From assembly GCA_949289345.1 (NCBI GenBank), contig CASENS010000098.1, positions 1-39,366 of the forward strand: a stretch of 39,366 nt of DNA, in the 5' to 3' direction. Positions 30,567 to 39,366 of the stretch are shown piece after piece. The notes beneath the pieces are model-generated. The model had not been told where the DNA came from, ran no database searches, and saw nothing but the letters and a program-made list of their open reading frames with translations. Source of the stretch: an uncultured Bacteroides sp. (GTDB lineage Bacteria > Bacteroidota > Bacteroidia > Bacteroidales > Bacteroidaceae). The stretch's first letter is position 1; every line of letters starts with the position of its first letter. The position numbers were made by a program, and so were the translations under genes.

Positions 30567-30640
30567 GACACAGAGGCACAAAGACACAGAGTTCTTTCAA
30601 TATTAAATTAAAAGGTTCTGTGTCTCCGTGCCTCTGTGTC
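30567..30640. repeat. Large inverted repeat between dksA-like gene and lspA
   Basis: Arms of 25 bases (30567-30591 and 30616-30640), built from GACACAGAGGCAC and AGACACAGA, match at 22 of 25 positions around a 24-base loop. Read on the minus-strand transcript, two of the three differences become G-U pairs. It lies four bases past the dksA-like stop and may attenuate or protect the message. No T run follows, so it is not a normal terminator. Confidence 0.8.
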
Positions 30641-30644
30641 CTTC

Positions 30645-31025
30645 TCACTTCTTTCCGTTATTCTTCGCCTCAATGCTCAACGTGGCATGGGGAACGGCAC
30701 GCAAGCGTTCTTTAGGAATCAATTTGCCCGTCTCTCGGCAAATGCCGTATGTTTTGTTTTCGATACGCACCAAAGCCGCCTGCAAGCCCTGAATAAACTT
30801 CAACTGGCGTTGGGCCAGACGTGTAGTCTCTTCCTTAGACAAAGTATTGGCACCTTCCTCCATCACTTTATAAGTGGGAGACGTGTCATCCACATCATTG
30901 CCATCAGCACCTGTGAGGCTGGCTTTCAACATGTCATAATCGCGTTGAGCCAACTCCAACTTCTCCATTATAATAGCGCGGAATTCTTCCAATTCTGCAT
31001 CCGAGTATCTTGTCTTTTCTGCCAT
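30645..31025 (-). CDS. DksA/TraR-family protein with degenerate zinc finger
   Basis: 126 residues. A coiled-coil N-terminal half (residues 10-90: ELEEFRAIIMEKLELAQRDYDMLK and RQLKFIQGLQAALVRIENKTYG) carries the D-D-x-S pair (DVDDTSPT) near the tip, as in proteins that enter the RNA polymerase secondary channel. The C-terminal globular part keeps the family frame YGxCxxxGxxIPxxRLxAxPxAT, but only C96 of the four zinc cysteines remains. A known state in Bacteroidetes homologues as far as I recall. It is likely to bind RNA polymerase and modulate initiation. It sits 64 bases after ileS. Confidence 0.85.
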   Translation of the reverse strand: MAEKTRYSDAELEEFRAIIMEKLELAQRDYDMLKASLTGADGNDVDDTSPTYKVMEEGANTLSKEETTRLAQRQLKFIQGLQAALVRIENKTYGICRETGKLIPKERLRAVPHATLSIEAKNNGKK

Positions 31026-31089
31026 AATTACAATATGTTTAGTGTTGGTATTAAAAATAAGCTTTTCCAGTTACAATATCTGTTTCAGT

Positions 31090-34000
31090 TCAGTTCTTCG
31101 CTACACATATCTGCAAGGTACAATCATCCAGTTCCAATGCAGTACCGTCATCTACTTGGTCAGCCAGTGTGAGCGAAGTCGCCAAAACTTGGTTGCAAAT
31201 ATAGTCTTTATATTCGTTCACCGCATCATCCGTCCGATTATTTTTGGATAATGTAATATTTATTTTGTCTGTTATCTCAAAACCGCTCGACTTACGGATG
31301 TTCTGGATGCGGTTCACCAATTCGCGGGCTATACCCTCGCGGCGCAGTTCTTCGGTGACGGTCACTTCCAACGCCACGGTCAGACGGCCTTCGTTGGCCA
31401 CCAACCAGCCCGGTATGTCCTCGCTGTAGATGTCCACGTCGCTTGCCTCGATGGTGGCTTGTCCGCCATCCAGGGTAAAGGTGTAGTTTCCGTTTTTCTC
31501 CAACTCGGCAATGGCTTCCTGGCTCATGCCTGCCACGAAAGCGGCCACGGCTTTCATCTGCTTGCCAAACTTGGGTCCCAGTTTCTTGAAGTCGCACTTC
31601 ACTTTCTTCACCAGCACACCCGAAGCGCCGTCCACGAACTTCACTTCCTTCACGTTCACTTCGTTCATGATGAGCGTCTGCACGGCTTCGATGTGCGCAC
31701 GCTGCTCCTCGTCCACCACGGGTATCATGATGCACTGCAGCGGTTGGCGCACCTTGATGTTCACCTTGCGGCGCAGGGCCAGCACCATGGACGTGATGTC
31801 TTGGGCTATCTGCATGCGAGCTTCCAGTTCGCTGTCTACCAGCGCTTCGTCGCACTTGGGGAACTTGGCCAGGTGTACGGACGCCACGTTGTCGCGTCCC
31901 GTCACCTTTATCAGGTCCATGTAGAGCATGTCGGCATAGAAAGGAGCAATGGGTGCCATCAGCTTCGCCACGGTCTCCAGACAGGTGTACAACGTCTGGA
32001 AGGCTGAGAGCTTGTCTTCCGTCATGCCTCCGCCCCAGAAGCGCTTGCGGTTCAGGCGGACGTACCAGTTGGAAAGATTGTCGTTCACGAAGTCCGAAAT
32101 GAGGCGACCGGCTTTAGTCGGCTCATAGTCGTTGTAGCAAGCGTCTACGTTCTTCACCAGCGTGTTGAGCAGAGACAGAATCCAGCGGTCAATTTCCGGA
32201 CGTTTCTCCATGGGCACGTCGGCTTCCTTGTATTCAAAGCCGTCTACGTTGGCGTAGAGGGCGAAGAAGGAATAAGTGTTATAGAGCGTGCCGAAAAATT
32301 TGCGGCGCACTTCCTCCACGCCTTCCACGTCGAACTTCAAGTTGTCCCAAGGAGAAGAATTGGTAATCATATACCAACGCAAAGGGTCGGAACCATATTT
32401 CTCGATGGTGGAGAAGGGATCAACGGCGTTGCCAAGACGTTTGGACATCTTGTTGCCGTTCTTGTCCAGTACCAGTCCATTGGAGATGACGGCCTTGTAG
32501 GCCACGGAGTCGAACACCATCGTGGCAATGGCGTGCAGAGTGAAGAACCAGCCGCGTGTCTGATCCACACCTTCGGCGATGAAATCGGCGGGATATACCT
32601 GACGGCTGTCCAACAACTCTTTATTCTCGAACGGATAGTGGATTTGCGCGTAGGGCATGGAGCCGGAATCGAACCACACGTCTATCAGGTCCGTCTCGCG
32701 CTTCATCGGCTTGCCTTCCTCAGAGACGAGGATGATGTCGTCCACGTAGGGGCGGTGCAAGTCTATCTTGTCATAATTCTCTTTCGTATATACGCCCGGC
32801 TGGAAGCCTTTCTCCTTGTAGGGATTGCCCGTCATGAAACCGGCGGCGACAGATTTCTCTATTTCACCGTAGAGTTCTTCCACGGACTCGATGCACTTTT
32901 CGCCCGTGCCATCCTCGGTGCGCCAGATGGGCAGTGGCGTGCCCCAATAGCGCGAACGGCTCAAGTTCCAGTCGTTCAAGTTCTCCAGCCATTTGCCGAA
33001 GCGTCCCGTACCGGTGGATTCGGGTTTCCAATTGATGATTTTGTTCAGTTCCATCATACGTTCCTTGCAGGCAGTGCTGCGAATGAACCAACTGTCCAGC
33101 GGATAGTAGAGCACAGGCTTGTCCGTTCGCCAGCAATGTGGATAGTTGTGTACATGCTTCTCCATCTTGAACGCCTGGTGGGCGGCTTTCATCTTCATGC
33201 AGATGTACACGTCCAATGACTCGGCGGCCTGGGCAGCCTTTTCGTCATACTTGCCGTCCACGGTAAATTGTGGGTCGTAGGCGTTCTTCACCCAGCGGCC
33301 TTCGTATTCTTTGTAGAGGTCCGTGTCCACGCATTCCTTTACGAAACGCTCGTCCAGTTCGTCCAGCAGGTAGAATTTACCCGTAAGGTCTACCATGGGA
33401 CGTGTTTCTCCCTTCTTGTTAATCATAAACAGGGCGGGAATGCCTGCGGCCTTTGCCACAAAGGCGTCGTCCGCGCCAAAAGTAGGTGCGATGTGTACGA
33501 TACCCGTACCATCCTCGGTCGTTACATAGTCGCCCGAAATCACCCGGAAAGCCTTGGCGGAAGCGTCGTGCCAGTTGCCGCTGGCATCCATTTCCACAGG
33601 CCTTACCCACGGCATCAGTTGTTCGTACTCCATGCCTACCAAGTCCGGGCCTTTGTATTCGCCCACCACCTTGAAGGGGACGAGTTTATCGCCCGGCTTG
33701 TAATCTTCCAGTGCCATGCCTTCGGCCTTTTGGTTGAAGTGGGCGTAAAGCAAGGCTTTGGCCAGGACTACGGTCATCTTTTCGCCCGAGTAGGCATTAT
33801 ATGTCTGTACGGCCACATAGTCTATCTTCGGACCTACGCACAGGGCGGTGTTGCTGGGCAACGTCCAGGGTGTGGTGGTCCATGCCAGGAAGTAGGGTGT
33901 GCCCCACCCTGTCATTTCCGGTTTGGGGTTCTTTATCTTGAACTGACCTACGACAGTCAGATCCTTCACGTCACGGTAGCATCCGGGTTGGTTCAGTTCG

Positions 34001-34578
34001 TGCGAGCTGAGTCCCGTGCCCGCGGCGGGCGAATAAGGCTGGATGGTATAGCCTTTGTAGAGCAGCCCTTTCTTGTAGAGCTGTTTGAGCAGCCACCACA
34101 GGGTTTCGATGTAGCGGTTGTCATACGTGATGTAAGGGTCTTTCATGTCCACCCAGTAGCCCATGCGGTGCGTCAGGTCTTCCCACTCTTTGGTGAACTT
34201 CATCACGTCCTTGCGGCAGGCGGCGTTATAGTCGGCCACGGAGATGGTTTTGCCGATGTCCTCTTTGGTGATGCCCAACGCCTTTTCCACGCCCAACTCG
34301 ACGGGCAGTCCGTGTGTGTCCCATCCCGCTTTGCGCTTCACCTGAAAGCCCTTCATGGTCTTGTAACGGCAGAAAGTGTCCTTGATGGTACGGGCTATGA
34401 CGTGGTGAATGCCCGGCATACCGTTGGCCGAGGGAGGTCCTTCATAGAAAACGAAAGAAGGACATCCTTCACGTTCTGTCATACTCTTGGCGAAAACTTG
34501 GTCTTCGTCCCACTTCTTCAACACCTCTTTGTTGATTTCCGAAAGATTGAATTTCGAATATTCGGCAAATTTACCCAT
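31090..34578 (-). CDS. ileS: Isoleucyl-tRNA synthetase
   Basis: 1162 residues, class Ia synthetase charging tRNA-Ile. The signature HIGH appears as GIHH in NGMPGIHHV (56-59), and KMSKR is in NKMSKRLGN. The CP1 editing domain is present (TTPWTLPSN, GTGIVHIAPTFG). The C-terminal part lacks the zinc-binding cysteine cluster of short bacterial IleRS, and the length and DGASGVLVKKVK-type tail fit the long, eukaryote-like form common in Bacteroidetes. The start (MGKFAEYSKF) is supported by a TAATTTTG -7-like box at 34680-34687 on the minus strand. Long opposite-strand frames here are shadows. Confidence 0.96.
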   Translation of the reverse strand: MGKFAEYSKFNLSEINKEVLKKWDEDQVFAKSMTEREGCPSFVFYEGPPSANGMPGIHHVIARTIKDTFCRYKTMKGFQVKRKAGWDTHGLPVELGVEKALGITKEDIGKTISVADYNAACRKDVMKFTKEWEDLTHRMGYWVDMKDPYITYDNRYIETLWWLLKQLYKKGLLYKGYTIQPYSPAAGTGLSSHELNQPGCYRDVKDLTVVGQFKIKNPKPEMTGWGTPYFLAWTTTPWTLPSNTALCVGPKIDYVAVQTYNAYSGEKMTVVLAKALLYAHFNQKAEGMALEDYKPGDKLVPFKVVGEYKGPDLVGMEYEQLMPWVRPVEMDASGNWHDASAKAFRVISGDYVTTEDGTGIVHIAPTFGADDAFVAKAAGIPALFMINKKGETRPMVDLTGKFYLLDELDERFVKECVDTDLYKEYEGRWVKNAYDPQFTVDGKYDEKAAQAAESLDVYICMKMKAAHQAFKMEKHVHNYPHCWRTDKPVLYYPLDSWFIRSTACKERMMELNKIINWKPESTGTGRFGKWLENLNDWNLSRSRYWGTPLPIWRTEDGTGEKCIESVEELYGEIEKSVAAGFMTGNPYKEKGFQPGVYTKENYDKIDLHRPYVDDIILVSEEGKPMKRETDLIDVWFDSGSMPYAQIHYPFENKELLDSRQVYPADFIAEGVDQTRGWFFTLHAIATMVFDSVAYKAVISNGLVLDKNGNKMSKRLGNAVDPFSTIEKYGSDPLRWYMITNSSPWDNLKFDVEGVEEVRRKFFGTLYNTYSFFALYANVDGFEYKEADVPMEKRPEIDRWILSLLNTLVKNVDACYNDYEPTKAGRLISDFVNDNLSNWYVRLNRKRFWGGGMTEDKLSAFQTLYTCLETVAKLMAPIAPFYADMLYMDLIKVTGRDNVASVHLAKFPKCDEALVDSELEARMQIAQDITSMVLALRRKVNIKVRQPLQCIMIPVVDEEQRAHIEAVQTLIMNEVNVKEVKFVDGASGVLVKKVKCDFKKLGPKFGKQMKAVAAFVAGMSQEAIAELEKNGNYTFTLDGGQATIEASDVDIYSEDIPGWLVANEGRLTVALEVTVTEELRREGIARELVNRIQNIRKSSGFEITDKINITLSKNNRTDDAVNEYKDYICNQVLATSLTLADQVDDGTALELDDCTLQICVAKN

Positions 34579-34758
34579 GGTTTCTATCTTCTGTTTTTAC
34601 GATTCAACGTTTTTCAAAAAAGAGAACGTGCCGGGCATTCAAATCCTTGCCCATTGCGTACCGTCCTTTTTTCGGGGTGCAAAATTACAAAAAAGAAGCG
34701 AATACCACTTATTTTAAGGAAGAATTTAATATCTAAGATGACAGACTTAACCAAGTAT

Positions 34759-34790
34759 CTTGCCATTCTCAAAATAAAATCGTTTCTTTG
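34759..34790 (+). promoter_or_regulatory. Probable promoter of guanine deaminase
   Basis: CTTG at 34759-34762, 20 bases, TTTCTTTG at 34783-34790 (one mismatch to TAnnTTTG). The start codon lies 27 bases on. Confidence 0.45.
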
Positions 34791-34817
34791 TAAAAACAGA
34801 TAAAAAACAACCAAACC

Positions 34818-35285
34818 ATGAAAAGAGAAGATTTTATGCGGCAAGCCATTCACATAGCCGTGGAGAATGTAAAGAACGGAGGAGGCCCATTCGGAGCAGT
34901 TATCGTAAAAGGAAATGAAATAATCGCCACGGGCGTAAACCGGGTAACGTCCAACCACGACCCTACAGCACATGCAGAGGTGAACGCTATACGTGCCGCA
35001 TGTGCCAAGTTGAACACGTTCGACCTGTCCGGATGCTACATTTACACTTCATGCGAGCCATGCCCAATGTGCTTAGGCGCCATTTATTGGTCACACATCG
35101 ACCGCATTTACTATGGGTGTAACAAGACAGACGCCGCCCTTGCCGGTTTTGATGACTCGTTCATTTATGAAGAACTGGCCTTGAAGCGTGAGGAACGCCA
35201 CAAACCCATGGAGGAACTTTTGCCCGACGAGGCTTCGGAAACCTTCAAGGCTTGGATAAAGAAAAAGGATAAGGTGGAATACTGA
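34818..35285 (+). CDS. guaD: Guanine deaminase (cytidine-deaminase fold)
   Basis: 155 residues, the size of the Bacillus GuaD family. It converts guanine to xanthine and ammonia in purine salvage. The zinc site is complete: H52-A-E54 in DPTAHAEVNAIR and C82-P-M-C85 in SCEPCPMCLGAIYW. The FDDSFIYEELALK stretch and the final VEY (C-terminal swap region that closes the partner's active site) distinguish it from tRNA adenosine deaminase TadA. Single gene, convergent with the histidine kinase. Confidence 0.92.
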   Translation: MKREDFMRQAIHIAVENVKNGGGPFGAVIVKGNEIIATGVNRVTSNHDPTAHAEVNAIRAACAKLNTFDLSGCYIYTSCEPCPMCLGAIYWSHIDRIYYGCNKTDAALAGFDDSFIYEELALKREERHKPMEELLPDEASETFKAWIKKKDKVEY

Positions 35286-35292
35286 TGCTTTG

Positions 35293-37890
35293 TCAATCCG
35301 TCTCTTTAGGTAATGTCACTTCAAAGCGCGTGCCTTCACCTTCTTTGGAGGTGACGGTTATTTTGCCTCGCAAAAGTCTGACCAAAGTTTGGACAATGCT
35401 CAGCCCAAGGCCTGCACCTTGAATGTATTCGTCCACCTTGTAGAAGCGGTCGTAGATGTAGGGCAGAGAGGTTTGGGGGATACCCTTACCGGTGTCCTCC
35501 ACATAAATTGTTATGATATTGTCCCCCTCATCCCGACACCCGATAGTGATACGTCCTTTCAACGTGAACTTACGGGCGTTTCCAATAAGGTTTACTAAAA
35601 TCTGTTGCAGGCGCATCGCGTCTGTTTGAATACACAACGTTTCATCGGAAGGAAGTTCCAACAGCATCTCCACGCCTTCCTGACGCATTTCCTGGCATTG
35701 TTGCTCGTATACCTCTTTCAGCAAATTACCTATATAACAATCGCTGACATGAAGTTCTGCATTGCCCGACTCGATGTTAGAGAGATCCAGCACATCCCCC
35801 ACCAACTTCAACAGCAACCGGGTATTAAGATTGATGATGCGTACGAACTCCCTCACGTCCTGAGGGCTGTACTGTTCTATGTCGTTTAAGAGGGAAGAGA
35901 AGCCTACAATGGAATTAAGCGGCGTACGTATCTCGTGTGTCATGTTGGCCAGGAAAGCAGACTTCAAACGGTCGGCCTGCAAAGCACGGTCGCGCGCGGC
36001 AATGAGTTGTGCTTCCGTATCCTTAAAATATTGTACACTTTGGCTGATGCCCAACACCATATAAGGTAAGTCATCTTGTAAGCCATCATACGCCACGCTG
36101 GAGAATTCCCACCATTCATACGTACCGTCCCGATGACGCAAGCGCAAGGGAGAACGCTTATTATTGGAGTAACCTTGACGGACTTGGCTAAAGTCAGCCA
36201 CAGCATTGGGCACATCGTCCGGATGAATTAGTGCACGCAGCTCTGCACGAGTCAGTATTCCGTCATGTCCTTCGTAACCCATATAATGCAATAAGCGTGG
36301 AGGAAAATAGAACACGTCCTTGCCCATGTCATATTGCCAGTTGAAGACATCACTGTCTTCCATTGTCATGTGCAACAAGAGCCGCTGGCGCTCTTCGTCT
36401 GAAATGTTGTGGCACAGGATGGCTATGCCTTTCAGTTTCTCCCCATTCAGTAAAGGAATAATCTCACCGGAAACGGGAAAATAAGTGCCCGTCTTTGTCT
36501 CTTGCACAAAAGACTTTTCGGGAATAGATACCGACACTTTCTCCGCTATGACTTGCGTTATCAGCCTATGCAGAATGTCCTGCCCATTGTAAAGAATGCG
36601 CAAATAGGTGCCCGCCTTGCGTCCTTCATAACTTTCGTCCATTGGAAGAGCCAGCATACGCAACATGGCAGGATTGATGAAATGCAACTTCATGTCGGTG
36701 CCGTATGTCACCAATCCGTCACGAAAAGAGCAAAAGATATGGTTGAACTCGTTGCGCTGCCTCACCAATTCCTCCTGTACCATCAGACGGGTCTGCATCT
36801 CCTCACGGCGTCGGCTTTCAAGACGGTTGAGATGTATGAGCCAGATGATAACCGAAGTGATAAGCAGAAACAGCACTATCGCACCGGCTATCAGCCATCC
36901 TTGATACAACTCCATCCACGAAGCGCCGAAAATGACACCTTGTTTTTCTACCATGCCCCGTTTCAAATCAAATTGTTGTACAGCCTTCAGATTATAAAGA
37001 AAAGTACCTCTCCAATCCGTGAAGCCCAATGACGCAGGCTCAGTCCCTTTCAGTATCCGTGCAGCCATCAATCCTGCCTGATAGCCCACGTCATAAGGCT
37101 TCATGTCGTAGGCACAAAGGCTTCCGCTGCTTACGGCCAAGTTTTGAAATGCGTAAATAGGGGCGGCAAAGGAGTTGCGCGCCACGAAAGACATGAATTG
37201 TGTCCAGTTAGGGGCGATGACGATATGATTAGAGGCACTTTCCGCATAACAGATGTCTCTTACCACCCGAGCGGGCATCTCGGCCAGCAGGTCGTACACC
37301 GTCCAAGTGTACTCCGGATGTTGCCTGCTGAATACACTCCAATAATCATTCAGTTCCTCCAGACACCGGCGGCTGTATGCGCTTGTATCAGCAATGCAGA
37401 TAAAATCCTTCCGCTCCGGAAACACCCGTATGGCTTCATCCAGCAAGGCTGCATAATCGTTACTCACAGAGAAACCACATGCGTTAGGACGCTGACGCAA
37501 CGCTTCGGGAACCATCTTCATCCCGACACACACCAAGGGAACTTTCTTAAGTAACGGATTGTCACATGCCAACAACGCGTTGACTGCCACACCACTTACG
37601 GTCACAAGGACGTCTGCTCCCCCAATCTGCGCCTTCCTGCAAATTTCCTCCATCATCTCCTTATGCACATGCCAGTCGCCTACCCCCACACCGAGGTATT
37701 CAATGTCGACTGAAGCCTGCACTTCCCCGGCTTTCAGCCCGTTTATAAAACCACGGTTCAAATCCTCATGGCAGGAAGTAGCCTTTGAATATGAATGGAT
37801 AAACGTCACATGCCGCAAACCATCTGACGCCCACACATCCATGGCCAACAGCATTGAAAGAACAAGTAACAAGAACCGATAGCTTTTCAT
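35293..37890 (-). CDS. Membrane sensor histidine kinase with ABC-substrate-binding-like sensor
   Basis: 865 residues. Signal peptide 1-21. Residues about 25-320 resemble an ABC-type periplasmic sugar- or amino-acid-like binding domain (VTFIHSYSKATSCHEDLNRGFINGL, VLVTVSGVAVNALLACDNP, VPLVCVGMKMVP). A membrane segment at about 333-353 (WLIAGAIVLFLLITSVIIWLI) follows, then two PAS-like domains (about 375-620), the HisKA helix with H652 in MTHEIRTPLNSIVGFSSLL, and a HATPase domain with N box (NLIGNARKF), G1 (VEDTGKGIP) and G2 (GAGLGLSIV). There is no receiver domain and no response regulator next to it. The ligand cannot be inferred. A TATCTTTG -7-like box lies at 37918-37925 on its strand. Confidence 0.92.
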   Translation of the reverse strand: MKSYRFLLLVLSMLLAMDVWASDGLRHVTFIHSYSKATSCHEDLNRGFINGLKAGEVQASVDIEYLGVGVGDWHVHKEMMEEICRKAQIGGADVLVTVSGVAVNALLACDNPLLKKVPLVCVGMKMVPEALRQRPNACGFSVSNDYAALLDEAIRVFPERKDFICIADTSAYSRRCLEELNDYWSVFSRQHPEYTWTVYDLLAEMPARVVRDICYAESASNHIVIAPNWTQFMSFVARNSFAAPIYAFQNLAVSSGSLCAYDMKPYDVGYQAGLMAARILKGTEPASLGFTDWRGTFLYNLKAVQQFDLKRGMVEKQGVIFGASWMELYQGWLIAGAIVLFLLITSVIIWLIHLNRLESRRREEMQTRLMVQEELVRQRNEFNHIFCSFRDGLVTYGTDMKLHFINPAMLRMLALPMDESYEGRKAGTYLRILYNGQDILHRLITQVIAEKVSVSIPEKSFVQETKTGTYFPVSGEIIPLLNGEKLKGIAILCHNISDEERQRLLLHMTMEDSDVFNWQYDMGKDVFYFPPRLLHYMGYEGHDGILTRAELRALIHPDDVPNAVADFSQVRQGYSNNKRSPLRLRHRDGTYEWWEFSSVAYDGLQDDLPYMVLGISQSVQYFKDTEAQLIAARDRALQADRLKSAFLANMTHEIRTPLNSIVGFSSLLNDIEQYSPQDVREFVRIINLNTRLLLKLVGDVLDLSNIESGNAELHVSDCYIGNLLKEVYEQQCQEMRQEGVEMLLELPSDETLCIQTDAMRLQQILVNLIGNARKFTLKGRITIGCRDEGDNIITIYVEDTGKGIPQTSLPYIYDRFYKVDEYIQGAGLGLSIVQTLVRLLRGKITVTSKEGEGTRFEVTLPKETD

Positions 37891-38086
37891 CTCTATATGT
37901 CACACGTATTTATGTTGCAAAGATAGTGATTTCTTTGCAATTTGTAGTAAACGTTCAATGCCGAAGTTGAATTTAAGAGTGGCCAGCATACTGTGCAGAC
38001 TGTCTCTTTCCCGCTTCAAGCGTCATCTCTCACGGACATGCAGTAGTTTATAGCCCCAAAATAGAGTGATTTTCACAGGAAGATAT

Positions 38087-38094
38087 TATCTTTG
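38087..38094 (+). promoter_or_regulatory. -7 box of aroB
   Basis: TATCTTTG, full match to TAnnTTTG, 23 bases before the ATG. No good -33 TTTG is seen. Confidence 0.45.
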
Positions 38095-38117
38095 CCTCCC
38101 GGAAACAATAATACATC

Positions 38118-39179
38118 ATGAACGAACAGAAAGTAATCCTATGTCAAGGCTTGGACGAGAGCCTGACGCAAGTCATCAGCCAGTGCCCGCACGACAAACT
38201 GTTTATCCTGACCGACGAACATACAAACCGCCTGTGCATGCCCCTGCTGAAAGCCATTCCTACCTTACAAAAAGCTGAAGAAATCCGCATCGGTGCAGAG
38301 GACGTACATAAAAACCTTGAAACACTGACACAAGTGTGGCAGACACTCAGCAAACAGGGAGCCACGCGCCATTCACTTCTGATTAATCTAGGCGGAGGTA
38401 TGGTAACCGACTTAGGCGGATTTGCAGCCGCCACCTTCAAACGAGGTATTACCTATATTAATATACCTACCACATTACTGGCTATGGTGGACGCATCGGT
38501 AGGCGGGAAAACAGGTATCAACTTCAACGGACTGAAGAATGAAATCGGAGCGTTCGCTCCCGCCTCCCACGTATTAATAGAAACCGAATTTCTACGCACG
38601 CTGGACAACCGCAACTTTTTCTCTGGCTATGCCGAAATGCTGAAACACGGACTTATCAGCACTCCCAGGCATCTGGACGAACTCTTGGCATTCGACACCG
38701 AACGTCCCGATTATGCATACTTGAAACAATTGGTAGGCCAATCCGTACAAATCAAAGAAAACATCGTGAAACAGGACCCTAAAGAACAAGGCATCCGCAA
38801 AGCACTTAACTTAGGACACACAGTCGGCCACGCGTTCGAGAGTCTGGCCTTGGCAGAGAACCGACCTGTGCTTCATGGATACGCCGTGGCTTGGGGATTA
38901 ATATGTGAACTTTACCTCTCGCACATTCAAGCCGGATTTCCCAAAGAACGCCTGCGACAAGTCAACCAGTTTGTCCGTGAGCATTACGGCTGTTTCAATT
39001 TTGATTGCCAATCCTATGAACGTCTTTACGAACTGATGAAGCACGACAAAAAGAATACCGCCGGCATCATCAATTTCACCTTATTAAAAGAAGTAGGAAA
39101 CATCAGCCTCAACCAAACGGCAGACAAAACGATGATATTCGAAATGTTCGATTTCTATCGCGAATGCATGGGAGCATAA
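38118..39179 (+). CDS. aroB: 3-dehydroquinate synthase
   Basis: 353 residues. Second step of the shikimate pathway, converting DAHP to 3-dehydroquinate with NAD and a metal ion. Motifs: NAD loop GGGMVTDLGGFAAATFKRGI, substrate loop VDASVGGKTGIN, KHGLIS, and zinc ligands E173, H234 (NLGHTVGHAFE) and H253 (VLHGYAV). The length and order match the family. Single gene, followed by a tRNA. The start codon follows ACATC with little Shine-Dalgarno, as is common in this group. Confidence 0.95.
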   Translation: MNEQKVILCQGLDESLTQVISQCPHDKLFILTDEHTNRLCMPLLKAIPTLQKAEEIRIGAEDVHKNLETLTQVWQTLSKQGATRHSLLINLGGGMVTDLGGFAAATFKRGITYINIPTTLLAMVDASVGGKTGINFNGLKNEIGAFAPASHVLIETEFLRTLDNRNFFSGYAEMLKHGLISTPRHLDELLAFDTERPDYAYLKQLVGQSVQIKENIVKQDPKEQGIRKALNLGHTVGHAFESLALAENRPVLHGYAVAWGLICELYLSHIQAGFPKERLRQVNQFVREHYGCFNFDCQSYERLYELMKHDKKNTAGIINFTLLKEVGNISLNQTADKTMIFEMFDFYRECMGA

Positions 39180-39225
39180 CAAAAGCGACAAAACATAAAT
39201 TCTTCGCAAAAAAAAGAGCAAAACA

Positions 39226-39256
39226 TTTGTGAGTTCAAAATAAAGCCGTACCTTTG
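39226..39256 (+). promoter_or_regulatory. Consensus Bacteroides promoter of tRNA-Pro
   Basis: TTTG (39226-39229), 19 bases, TACCTTTG (39249-39256): an exact match in both boxes and spacing, ending 12 bases before the tRNA. Confidence 0.8.
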
Positions 39257-39267
39257 CATCCGCAATT

Positions 39268-39342
39268 CGGGGTGTAGCTCAGCCCGGTTAGAGTACGCGT
39301 CTGGGGGGCGTGTGGTCGCTGGTTCGAATCCAGTCACCCCGA
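39268..39342 (+). tRNA. tRNA-Pro (anticodon GGG)
   Basis: Acceptor arms CGGGGTG and CACCCCG with discriminator A; D arm GCTC/GAGT; anticodon stem CGCGT/GCGTG around the loop CTGGGGG (anticodon GGG, read at loop bases 3-5); T arm GCTGG-TTCGAAT-CCAGT. CCA is not encoded. Two G-T pairs occur in the anticodon stem. Confidence 0.92.
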
Positions 39343-39366
39343 CTGGTGAAAATGAAGGAGTTAAGC

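Noticed and set aside
33268-34803. 511-codon plus-strand open frame
   Set aside because: Antisense to ileS, whose motifs are unmistakable.

Overview
The window looks like chromosomal DNA of a Bacteroidales bacterium, most likely Bacteroides or Phocaeicola. Reasons: several genes and the tRNA are preceded by the Bacteroides -33/-7 promoter (TTTG, about 19-21 bases, TAnnTTTG); the primary sigma factor is a short RpoD without region 1.1; and lspA, a DUF4296-type lipoprotein, a DksA-like protein and ileS lie in an order I associate with this group. I cannot name the species.

Layout. Positions 1-2471 (minus strand) hold four complete small-gene units and one partial one, separated by short hairpin sites built like integron attC sites. 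Each complete unit begins and ends with its own 8-10 base complementary ends. No integrase gene is visible. Next come a MORN-repeat exported protein, a TetR regulator and an M48-like protein that has lost the first zinc histidine. On the plus strand follow a DegP/HtrA periplasmic protease and the primary sigma factor, ending in terminators and a 22-base direct repeat.

Positions 9766-26225 (minus strand) are one long export locus: a MacA/HlyD-type adaptor, ten FtsX/MacB-type permeases, one LolD/MacB-type ATPase and one head-GIN (DUF2807) exported protein. The permeases alternate strictly between two subtypes, giving five A/B pairs for one ATPase. Upstream of the adaptor and of the ATPase lie sigma-54-like -24/-12 promoters, each with the same dyad (GTGTTCGATAnnGnACAC) at exactly the same distance, so the two halves look co-regulated by an activator outside the window. 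Inside the locus are three REP-like palindromic elements and a pair of adjacent 24-base tandem arrays.

Positions 26546-39366 are mostly housekeeping: a DEAD-box RNA helicase overlapping a SpoU/TrmH RNA methyltransferase (plus); a conserved unknown, a DUF4296-type lipoprotein, lspA, a DksA-like protein and ileS (minus); guanine deaminase (plus); a large hybrid-sensor histidine kinase (minus); aroB and a tRNA-Pro(GGG) (plus).

The two things most worth following up are the attC-like cassette array at the left edge and the five-pair permease locus with its twin sigma-54-type control regions. All calls come from reading the sequence; no database search was run.
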